64,000 nucleotides of DNA. Origin: Micractinium sp. NFX-FRZ. Lineage: Eukaryota; Chlorophyta; Trebouxiophyceae; Chlorellales; Chlorellaceae. Location of the stretch: contig JAPTJF010000309.1 in the NCBI GenBank assembly GCA_029339195.1, forward strand, positions 1 through 64,000. The letters are read 5' to 3'. The translations under genes and the position numbers were made by a program. The notes below the pieces were generated by a model. It saw nothing but the letters and a program-made list of their open reading frames with translations, was not told the DNA's origin and searched no databases. This document shows, piece by piece, positions 50,501-62,500 of the stretch (position 1 is the stretch's first letter; each line of letters opens with the position of its first letter).

Positions 50501-53500
50501 TCAGCATAAGGGATAGTGTCAGGGTGTCGGCGCACCTGCAGCTGGTCTGCCCTGCCTTGAAGAGGTGCACCAAGAATCCTCGGCTGGCTCGCCCAACGTG
50601 GCGCAACCACCTCCACTCCCCACATGCTTCCCCACCATGCTGCACCGGCGGCGGCCTGTTGAAAGCAGTGCAGGCTGCCTACGCTCCCACCTGTGCGCAG
50701 GCAAACCGCTACAGTCCCCCTAGCCCAAGGCTGTTCGGGCGGGTTGGGGCCCCACCTGACGAGGCGGTAGATGTGCACCTCCCGCGTCTGCCCGATGCGG
50801 TGGCACCGGTCCTGCGCCTGTGCATCCATGGCGGGGTTCCAGTCTGCAGGAGATGGGCGCGGGGGGAGCGCACTTGGTTAGGGGTTGTTGTGTGGGGGCC
50901 AGGAACTGGCTCAGGCAAGCGCGGCACGACCCGTACTCGCTTGGCCCTCTTGCCACCTCCCATCCAGGAGCACGCCAGCCATTCCCACCACACGCACCGT
51001 CATCAGATGAGAAAACCCCGCCCACCCATCCGAGTCGTAAAAGATGACCGCGTCTGCTTGCCCCTCACCTGCACCCTCGATTGCTGCATGCCGCTACCAT
51101 TGAGCTGCAGCCCCCACCCTACCGAGCCGCACAAGACGATGAGAAGAGGCTTATGCTCCCCCACCCGCCCACCCACCCGAGTCACAGAAGATGACCACAC
51201 GACACATTATGATAGTTAGGATTATTATTATTGGTCAAGAGGTTAACTAGTCACATGATTCCCACCCGCCCACCCACCCGAGTCGTAGAAGATGACGGTG
51301 TCCGCCCCAATCAGGTTCATGCCCACGCCGCCGCTGCATGTAGAGGAGGGGGCAGGACAGAGCAGCAGGCAACCCAAGTCGGCTGCGTTCCAAGCCCTGG
51401 GGCACTGCCCGTCCCGCCCTCGCCCCGCCAGCTCGCAACCGTTCGTGTGCACACAGAGCCGTGGCGCGGATACGTGGACGGACACGCGCACTGCCGGCGC
51501 CACCCGCGCTGGCACCACCCGGCAGAGTGCAGGGCAAGGTCACTGCGTGTGCCCGCCCCACCTGCGTGTGCTGAGGATGAAGGCGAAGATTTTGGGGTCG
51601 GAGTTGAAGCGCTGGGTGAGGATCTGAGCAGGGGGAGGGAGGGGAGGGGGCACAGAGGGAAGAGAGTGGGTCAGAGGGAGCACAGGGAAGAGAGTGGGTC
51701 AGAAAGTAACACACGGGGGTCAGTAGGAAGATCAGAGGGGTTGAGGGCATGAGGCGCTGGCTGAGCACTGGCGGGAGCCACGGAGCAAGAGCAGGGGAGC
51801 AGGAGCAGGGGGCAGGAGAGGAGCAGGCGCTGGTCAGGAGGCGGGCGTCGGCAGGGCTAGAAGCCTGCAGCATCGCAGCGGGGCGCGCCAGCCGGAGGGG
51901 CAGGGGCTGCCAAGCAGCGGCCAGGCCACGTGCGAGGCTGGCAACGATCTGCTCCTCGTTTCTCTTCATGCACTGCACTCATAATTGATAAACTACTTTT
52001 ACGATAAACTGCTTCCTGACCATGCTAACCTGGCGCATCTCTGGCTTGGTGGCACCATCCAGCCGCACGTAGGTGTAGGCGTGCAGGTTGAGGAAGGCCT
52101 GCTCAGGTGGAGAGGGAGGGTGGGGACGACAACAGCAGCTGGAGGTGGGCGGGCAGGCGGTACCAGTGCAGCAGTCCTACCGCCTTGGCGCAGCCCGAAT
52201 GATGGCACGGACAAAGATGGTAACTTTGCAAACCTCCGCCAGCCCCTGGGGTTGAGCACGGCACCCTTCCCCCTTCCCAGGCTACAGGGCCAAGAGGCAG
52301 CCCTGGCCTCCATCACAGCACTGTCAAGGAGGGGGTACACACCCACATCACGCAGAGCAGGGCCCCTCGCACCCCCCCCACCTCCAGCACGTCCAGCATC
52401 TTGCTCATCTGTGTGAAGATGAGGCACTTGTGGCCCCCCGCCTTGAGCCGCGCCAGCAGCACAGCCATCTCCTGTGGGGTTGGGGGGTGGGAGCCAACAG
52501 CGGACGTACTGTGGAGGTGGGTGGATGGATGGGAGCACATGCGGCAGCACACCCGTCGCTGTGCTGGCAAAGGAAGGTCACCCATCCCCACTCTACGGGT
52601 CACACGTGCAGCACCCAACCAGTCAAACCCAGTCAAATTCAGTCAACCATCAGGCTATGGCCACACATCTGCAGCTTGCCGCAGTCAAACTGGATGTGGC
52701 GCCTACCTAGCCCTAATTACTACCCATATCTGTCCCCCCACCCAACACACACATCCACCAAACGTGCAGCACCCAACCGTTTAATCCGGTCAAAACCAGT
52801 CAAACGATGTGGCAGCGCCCACACACATGCAGCTTGCCGCAGTCAAACTGGATGAGGCCACTGCCTGGCCCTGATATGCTCTCATATCACCCATCCCCCA
52901 CCCAACGCATGCATGTCAAACGTGCAGCACCCAACAGTCAAACCCAGTCCAACCGGCAAGGCAGCGCCCACACACCTGCAGCTTGCCGCAGTCAAACTGG
53001 ATGAGGCGGCGGTCGGGGAAGAAGAGCTGCGTCCGGATGCGCGGGATGTGGAGGATGGCAGAGTGCCGGTAGTAGGCCTGCGGGGGGGTATCAAGTGAAA
53101 TGCAAGACACGGGGAAGTTGGTGTTGCAAGGGTTAGATGAGGGCGGGTGTGGGCTGGGAGGCACTGATGGTGGTGATAAGGGAAGGGTAGGGGAGGGCAC
53201 AATGGTAGAGGGCGGGTGTATAGGTGCACAGCACAGCAAAGCGCAGCACGGCGCAGCACAGCGCGCGACGCACCTGCGACAGCTGCTGCGCACGCTGCGC
53301 CGCCTGGTTGACCAGCGATGCGTCCGGGTGGCTGCACCACAGCTCCACTGGCGGGGCTCGGGCCTGCAAGGAGGGTGCCAGGGATGGAGACGTGTTGGGT
53401 GCAAGGGGGAGCGAGAGGGAGGGTGGGTGCTCAGAGGGGGGTACCACCTGGCACCGCAGCGCTTGGCTGCCGTGCGGTGTGACAGCTCCAAGTCATTGCA

Positions 53501-56500
53501 CATTGGTGGGTGGGGCAACAGCCCTGAACACACACCAACACAAAAACGTGCCACCAAGAGTACACAAACGAATCAACACCGAATACACAACGGCAGAAAC
53601 GCGCGGCGCTTGCCTTGGGGATGGCGCAGCAGAAGGTGCGCAGCAGCTCTTGGCACTCCTCGGCCCGCCGCTCCGGAAGCTTTACCATCTCCCTGCAATT
53701 GTCGATAAGAGACACATAATAGTACACACATTAGAACAGTAGAAACGAGACTGGTGGGGGGGATTAGGGCGCCCTGCTCCGGAGCCACAACCTGTCTGCA
53801 TGGCGATGCCACGATTGTGGGTGTTGCGGATTGCAGATGAGGGCGTGGGTGCGAGAGGATGCACGTAGTGGCAGCGGGGCGGCGGCCGCAAGGGGCGGGA
53901 AGGGGGGGGGGCGTGCGCTGCCAAGCGCAGACGGGTGGGCAGAGAGGCAGAGCACGCATTCCAGCAGGCCCGCAGGCCCGCAGGCAGGCAGGCAGGCAGT
54001 GGGCATGCAGGGGAGCAGGCACCCCCACAGCACTCACAGCAGCGCTGCTGGGACATGGCGCAGCCGCTCGGTCTGCCGCGCCCGCAGGTGCACGCTGTGG
54101 GCTGGCAGCTCGATGCGTAGCAGCGCCGCCAGCTCAGCGCCCATTGCCACCTGGCAGGCACAATGGAGTGGACTGACGTCAGGGGTAGAGGCCAAGCGAA
54201 GCACTTGCAAGTAGTGGAGGGCACCGCGGCCACAGCGCGAGCACCGGCCCCGCCGCACTCCCCGCCTGCATGGCCCATGCTCGACCACCCTTGGAGGCCA
54301 AAAGCACACCGCGCCATGTCCCCGTCCACCATCCTGCTACCCCCTGCGCCCCCATCACGCATCCCAACCGCTCCCCCCTCGCCCCACAGCAGCTGGTCGC
54401 GGCACACCCGCGCCTCCTCCCGCCCACCCTGGACCCTAAACTCATAGGCCCCCCACCCCGCCCACCTCCTGCGCCGCGCGCGCCGTGCTGACTCCCCCCA
54501 GGAAGGCCGTGCGCTCCGCCCGCCACTGCCGCCGCTTGACCGCAATCGCCTGCACGCTGGCCACCACCGCCTGCACCGCCGCCAGGGCGGGCCGGAAGTG
54601 CAGGGCGGCCAGCAGGGAGCTGCCTCCCCCGGCGGCCGCCCCCAGCAGCAGTTCGACATCCTCCTCTGGGCTGGTGGCGGGGGCGGCAAAGGCGGCGGCC
54701 GCCAGGGCCAGCCGGTGCACCTCCTCAGCCTCCCAGGCCGCCATGCCTGTGGGGAAGCAGGGTGGGCGGGAGGGGCGGAGCGGGGTGGGGCGGGTTGCAT
54801 GTATGGCAGGGGCGTGGTGGTGGTGGGGGGGGTGATGTCCTGCCAGTGCCACGCAGCGCCGCACCCCACGCCACACACAGCCTTGCCCACCCTGCAGCTG
54901 CCGCTAAGGCTGGCCCCCACGCCGTTGCTCACCCCTCCCCATCTGCACAGCCTCCCCCCCGCCCCATCAGCCCACCTGCAGCTGGCACCAAGCCGCACCC
55001 CTACCACATCCAGCCACCCTGCAACTAACACCTACCCGCATGCCTGGCACATCAAGTCGCTCACCCACCTTGCGGCTGCACCAGGAAGCGCTCGAGGCCA
55101 CCCGCCCACGCCCCGGCACACGGCCCACTCGCCTCAACAACTCAGCAACAGCACAGCAAGCACTCAGCAAGCACAGCATGTCTCACCTTGCGGCTGCACC
55201 AGGAATCGGTTGAGTCCGACCGCCTCAAAGGGCGCGCTGCGCTGCAGCAGCCAGGGCACCGCGTTGGGCAGGCGCAGCTCCAGAGGCTGCCACAGGGTGG
55301 TGAGGGGGCAGGGGGGGCAAAAGAGGTGATCAAGAGTCATTGCTGGGTTTCGTTGGAAAGGAAGCTGGGCAGGCGCAGCTCCAGGGGCTGCGGTGGGTGT
55401 GGGTGTGGGGACAGGTGGGAGGGGGCCGGGCAGCAGAAGTACACATCAAAATGGCATCAATGGGTGTCACTGCGCAGGAAGCTGGGCAGACGGAGCTAGC
55501 CACCCACCCTACCAATCAAATCAACCGGTCGACCAGCCAGCCAGCCAGCCACCAACCAACCCACCCACCAACCAGCCAACCGACCAGTCCGCCAGCCAAA
55601 CAGCCAGCCAGGCAGGCAGGCAGCCAACCAAGCCCACCTGCATGTCGAAGGCGCTGACGATGGGGCGCCCCTCAAACAGGTCGGGGTGGTTGCACACCTG
55701 CGCCAGGGGGGGAGGGCGAGGGCGTGTAGCCAGTTTAAATATCAAACGAAGCATGGAATCAAAACCGGGTGTGACTGGAATAAGCCAAAGTATTGGAGCA
55801 CACTCGCTTGTTGTAATTTTTTCGGGCCCTTCACACAGCTGCGCAATGGGCGGGGCCAGGGCGCGGAGGTGCCCGGTGTCGCGACACATTGGCGAGGGGC
55901 GAACGATACCCACGCAAGCCCACCCGCCCACTCCCCACCCATGATCCACACACGCCATGTTTCGGCATCAACCTCCGTCTCACGAGCCCCCCTCCCGCAC
56001 CCCACACACCTTTCTGAGCTGCATGAGGCAGTTCATGATGCCCAAAAAGTTGCCCGACGCCAGCGTGGCGCGCGTGTTGCCGCTGGCCATGTACTCCTCG
56101 TACAGCTTGCGCTGCCGCTTGGACAGCCTGCGCAGGGCAACACAGAAACAAGCCAAACACGATGTGGGGAGGTGACATGAAGGGATGCGTGTGCCATGTT
56201 GCCCCCAGTTGTGCGCGCTCCTCGTACAGCTTGCGCTGGCGCTTGGACAGCCTGCGGGGTGAGTGGGTGGACAGGATATGTTGCATGTCGGCAGGCTGTG
56301 CGCAGGGCAGACAAGCAGCAAGGCAATACGCGGGGGACGACACGCCAGATGCCAATACTGCATGTGCCCTTGCTTCTTGGGAGCAGCTGCTTCTCCGCAC
56401 CCCGTCACCGCTGCATGCCCTCAACCCTGCAGTGCCGGCAGTACCCTGCAGCACCTGCAGTACACCACGTGCTCGTGCTTCTGCGGCAGCTGCTTCTCCA

Positions 56501-59500
56501 CATCCTTTTTGAGCCGGCGCAGCAGGAAGGGGCGCAGCACGGCGTGCAGGCGCTCCACAATGGCACGGTTCATCTGGGGAAGAGAGGGAGGGGCGGCGGG
56601 GGGGGGGAGCAGGGGGTGGTTTGACCCTCTTTCTTGGCGGGCAGACAAACCCACACGTCTGTACAGGGGGGTCGGCTGAGCCGCCGTCATGTGTGTGCGC
56701 GACCGCGGGGTTTGATGGCGGCAGGCGCTTGGCAATGGGGCGCTTCAGCTCTGGGGAAAGGGGTGTGCATCCGCCCCTGCCGTTCACACGCAAGCATGCG
56801 CCACCATAAGCAACAGCCCGCCGCTGCCCAGGTGGCGGCCTCACCTCTGCGCTGCCCTCCACCATGCCTGTGAGTGGGTTGGAGAACCAGTCCTTGAACT
56901 GGGCGTGGGAGGCAAACACCTGCGGGGGGGGGGGGAAGGGGGACGCACAAAGAGGTGGCCAGGTTGGGTGGTGAAGGCAGGGAGCGGGCCTTGAACTGGG
57001 CGTGCGAAACAAACACCTGCGGGAGGGATTCGAATTTGCGGGCAAAGCGCAAAGGCGCGCGGAGTAGGTGAAGGCGGGGAGCAGTCCTGTATTTGGGAGG
57101 CCCAGGCTTGCGAGAGGCAACCTGATGCGGCAAGGGGATGGGCGCAGCCAAGCGGGTTGGAGGGCGGTGCATGCATGGCCGCCGCCCCCAACTCCCGCGC
57201 AGCCATACACACCACTGCGCAGCTACCTCCCCCCCCACCTGTGGCCTGAGGAGGTGCGCGAAGGCCCCCCAGCGACCATTACTCTTTCCCACACACACTG
57301 GACGGTAGCAGCCACCTCTCCCCTGCCCCCTCACACACCGGTGGTGGCATGAGGAAGTGCACGAGCGTAACCAGTGACCCCTCAGCCACCCATCAACTCC
57401 CCGCACGCATCTCTCCCCTGCCCCCCCGTTCCCCCACCAGTGGCGTCAGGAAGTGCATGAGCGTGACCCCCAGCCACCCATCAACCCCCGCACACACCTC
57501 CCCCCTGCAACACACCCACACCCCCACCTGTGGCATTAGGAGGTGCATGAGGAGGTGCAATGAGGCTCCCCCCCAGCCACCCCTCACTCGACACACTCGG
57601 CTGAACAACAGACACCTCCCCCCTGCCCCACAACACACACCCACACCCCCACCTGTGGCATGAGGAAGTGCATGAGGGACCAGAGCTCCATCAAGTCGTT
57701 CTGCAGCGGCGTGCCCGTGATGAGCAGGCGGCGCTTGGAGTTGAAGTTGAGCAGGGTCTGGCGGGGGGGAGGGGGGAGGGGGAAGAGGGGAAAGGGGAGA
57801 TCAGAGTTGTGCAGGGTCATGCGGGGGAGGGAACAGAGACGTTGTGGATGTATGTGGTGGGGAAGGAAGCAGGGGGAGGAGGTGCCAGTGGTGGCCCGTC
57901 CCAATCGCCCCCCGCGTGCCACCTGTCGGCCTCATCTCCACCTGCCGGCGCTGCCTCTTCCAGAGCTTGATCTCTTATCGATCACAAAGGCCGCACCTGT
58001 CAGTTTTGGACAACAAGAACAAGCCCCCCAATGGCCAGCGATGGCTCTTCCAGTTCTTGATCGCACATGAAGCCCCACCTCTCTTTGCGAGTAACAAAAC
58101 CAATGTGAGTAATGCACACAGGCCCGCCACCCACCTGCCAGCGCTGGCTCTTCCAGTTTTTGATCATGTGCGCCTCATCCAGGATCAGATACTTCCACTT
58201 CTTGCGCTTGAACATGCGGGCATCCTGCAGGCAAGGGGAAGGGACAAGGGGATGCCGTTGTGCAGAGGGAGAACCACGGTGCTTCCACTTCATCCGCTTG
58301 CACATGCGGGCATCCTGCGCACGGAATCAATCGAGCGGTGCGTCAGTCAGTCACAGCACACCCCGCTCAACGCACACAACCACAGAACCCCGCTCATGTG
58401 TGGCCACTTCTTGCGTTTGCACATGCGAAAGACGCGAGGCGTGTTCCACCCCGCTCTTGAGCTTGCACTCCCACAAGTCACAAAACACACATTGCCTAAA
58501 TAAAACCTTGAAACCATGCCATGAAAGCAAGGCAGCCCACCTGCAGCACCAGGGTGTATGATGTGATGCACACGTGGAAGGCGTTGGGCTTGCTCCACCC
58601 CTGCCGCTTGGCCGCCCGCTCCTTGACGCCGCCATAGTAGGTCAGCAGCTTGAAGGCGGGGCACCTGCGAGGCCATGTTCATGACGTGCAAGCACAAGTC
58701 GCGCAAGTACAAGTCGTGCAAGCACAAGTCATTAGAATCAGAGGGTTACATGGTGCCGCCATAGTAGGTCAGCAGCTTGAAGGCGGGGCACCTGCGGGGG
58801 GCGTGTTCATGACGTGCAGGCACAAGTCGCGATTGGAATCATAGGGTTACATCATGCCGCCATAGTAGGCCAGCAGTCGAGCAAGGCGGGCCGCGTGGCA
58901 GGAGGGGAGGAGGCTCGCAACAGGCATGGCCACGAGTATTTGTGATGGGTACAGGCGGGTCAGTATGGTAAGGCGGGCGGGCGGGCAGGCAGTGATCTGG
59001 AGCTTCGTGCACAGGAAACGAAACCACTGGCGGCTGTCCGTTGTTGCCCCAAGTGCCTGCCAGAGAAGCACGGGTCACTGGCAGACCCATGCGGGCGGTT
59101 ACTCCACATCCACCCTCCTCCTCTCCCCCACTGCCTGCTCAAAGGGAAGGGACGCCACTGCCCCCGCTCCCCCGCCCTCCCGCTGCCTGCTCAAAGGTAA
59201 GGGAGGCCCCAGCCCACCCACCACTTTTTGAACTCCATCTCCCAGTTGAGCATCACAGAGGTGGGCACCACAACCAGGTGGGGGCCCCAGTCGCCCCTGC
59301 AGGGCAAGAGGCAGCGGGGCGAGGGGCGAGGGCGAGGCCAGAGGAATCGAATTTCCAAACAGAGGGCACTTGTGCGGTTCAGTGGGGGCAGGGATGGGGG
59401 GCAAAGCGGTGGAGCCAGGTGGGCGGGCGGCAGCAGGGGGCAGGCGGCAGCCAGCACATCGGGCACAGCGGGCACAGCGGGCAGGCGGGCGGCAGCACAT

Positions 59501-62500
59501 GGGGTCAACGGCAGGCGTCAGGTGCAGCGGGCGAGCATGGCAGCCCCGCTCCCACGCTCACTTCTCGCAGGCCAGGTGTGCCAGCAGGGCAATCGTCTGG
59601 ATGGTCTTGCCTGCGGGTACGAGCGGGCGGGCGGGCGGGCGGGCAATCATAGGCGTGGTGGTCACGTGACAGGGGTGCACACAGCCGCGCAGCAGAGGGC
59701 GTTGGGCCGATGCAGCACAAAGCGTGGGCACCACCCAGGCGGCAGCAGCAGCAGCAGGAGTGGCGGCACCACCCAGACAGCAAAAGCAGCAGCCGCCTGC
59801 CAGCAGCAGCAGCCCTGCCGCCCGGGGATCAGCGGCGGCAGCGACAGCAACGGCAGCAGCAGCAGCAGCAGGCAGGTGGCAGCAGCCTGAGACAGCCAGC
59901 CAGCTAGCCAGCCAGCACGCACGCAAGCACGCAAGCAAGCAGGCAGGCAAGCGAGCAGGCAACAAGCAAGCATTGGAAGGCGAAACCCAGCTCTCAGAGG
60001 CGCTCACCCAGGCCCATCTCATCGGCCAGGATGCCTGCAGGGGAGACGAGGGGGCACAGGTGGGGCACAGGCTGGGCGTCGGGAACAACAAAGGCACACC
60101 GTGCCGTGACCATGCGTGGACACGGCAGGCATGCAACCCGCCCCTTGGCCCACACATCCCCTCCCTAGACTTGCACACACATGCACACACACACAGGCAT
60201 GCCTGCTTGATCGTGTCATCAGCGTGCGGCGCTTGTGGGGGAGCGACCAGCCAGCCCATGCCCACGTGCACCACCACCCCCTCCTGCCCACACATCCCTG
60301 GCTGCCAAAGTTCTGCAAACACACACACACACACACGCACACACTGACTGATTGCCACCTCACCGTTGAGGCGTTTGTGGTAGAGGGTGACCAGCCAGTC
60401 CATGCCGATCTGCTGGTACTCACGCAGCACGCCCTTGATCAGGAAGGGGGTCTGCAGGGGGGAAGTGGGGTCGGAGGCAGGCAGCTGAGTCACGGAGGGT
60501 AACCACGCAGCACGCACATTCACCAGGGGAGGCCTGCCTTGTGCGTGGGGGGGGAAGGGGGGAGGCAGGGAGCTGAGCCAGGCGTGTGTGAGGAGACGGC
60601 TTCCACAGCAGTACAGCCCACCCTGGCGACAATGTGTGCGCTGTCCAAAAGCAGTCCCCGGTCACGCCCTCAAACCCGCGTGCAATCCGAACTGACAGAA
60701 ATAAGACGGGTGCACGGCCCACCTTGGTGACGACGTGCGCGCTGTCCAGGGTGGTCCCCATCGGCTGGAGCTCCGCCATCTGTGCAATCGCGTTGCCCAT
60801 GCGCTCCTTGTCGTCCTCCCCTGCTGGCAGGGCATACAATGGCGGGACGTGAGGTGGGGGGAGTGCGGGTGAGGGGGTCAGCAAGGGCCAGAGGGCGATG
60901 CCTGACCAGTGGGAACAGCCCCGCTCGCCTGTTCTAGGTCTAGCAGCAGGGGCAGTGCGGGGAGGGATGGAGTGGCCGGGCAGGCCGCCACCCCGGGGCA
61001 GGCCGCACACACACAGACCCCCTTCACCCCTCCCCCACCCGCTCTTACCCTTGATCTCCGCCTCCCCATCCGCCTCCTCGCCAGCCGCCGCCACCTCGCC
61101 AGCCGCCACGCTGCCGCCGCCACCGCCGCGCCGCTGCTGCGTGCCGCATGCACCCGCACCAGCGGCGTGTGGCTGCAGGGGCGGCTCCCCGCCGTCCTCT
61201 CGCTTCACCGCCACCCTGGCGGGGGCTGCGGCTGCTGCGGCACCAGCATCTGCAGGGCGGGCGGGCGGGCGGCAGCGGGGGGCCGGTCAGGAGGCAGCGG
61301 GCAGTGGACGGCTTCCGGGCGCGCCAAACCCAGGACGGGGAGATGGGCAGGCACCCCATCAGTGGCAGTGACCCATGCTGGGAGACAAAGGGGAACAGGC
61401 AGCAACGCCCGACCCCATCACTGGCAGTGACCCAGTACTGGGTGACAAAGGGGACGGGGAGGCGGGCAGGCACCCTGCCTGCTGCCGCTGGCTGCTCCCC
61501 AGGGCACCTTCAGCGCACTTCTCCCCTCAACCGCCAAGCAGCACCAACCCTCGGCAGTAGCCCGCTCCCCGCACCCCCCTCAACCCCTGCTGTCGCGTAC
61601 CTGGCATCTCCGCGTCATTGCCCTCCTCCTCCTGCCCCGCTGCCAGGTGGTAGTTGCCGTACCGCGCCAGCAGCTCCTCCAGCGGCAGGTCGGCCTCCTC
61701 ATCCAGCCCCGCCACCTCATCAGCCACCTCGACCTGCGGCATCAAATCAAATGGAAATCGGGTACAGCATGCGATAGCAACACCGCATCGAATATAGGCC
61801 CGCCACGTCCTCTTCTACTGCCACCTCAACCTGACGAGCAGGGGCACAGCGGGGCGGGACATGTAAGGTACCTCGAGCCCAGCACGGCCGACTCCCCCGC
61901 TGCCGCCCGCTGCCCACTCCCCGCCCCGCCCCACCCCCTTGATGTTGTCGCCCACCACTGCCTGTGCCGCCAGCTCACAATACACATGAACCCCCAACTT
62001 GCATGCCCGCCCTTCACAATCGGACGACCCGACGCCCACACTGCCGCCGCGCACCTCTGCCGCAGCCAGCTCAATTGGACACACCACTCTTCGTCCCGAC
62101 CTGACCTGACCTGACCTTACTGGCATCCCCATGAATGCAACACTTGCCTTGACGTCGCGCCCCTCTGCCGCCGCCAGCGCCTCCTCCTCCTCAATCGTCG
62201 CCTCGTTGTCCGCGTCGTCCTCGTCGCCCTTGTACTCGTCTGCAACAAAACACAGAGGGGCAAGACGTACACAATCTTAAATCTTTAGAAAGGCAGTGCC
62301 CTAAGGGTGGGCCAGCTGTCCTTTGAGCGCCTGCCCTCCCAGCACACAGAGCAGGGGCAGCTCAGCTGTTGGCCCCCACCTCTGCACTGCTACAGACCCC
62401 CACTCACTCAGACAGACCCCCCATGCCGCCTGCCCCCCACCCTCCCTGCCGCCACCCGTGTCAGACCTCCGAACCCCCAACCCTCGGGCGCACCCTCGAC

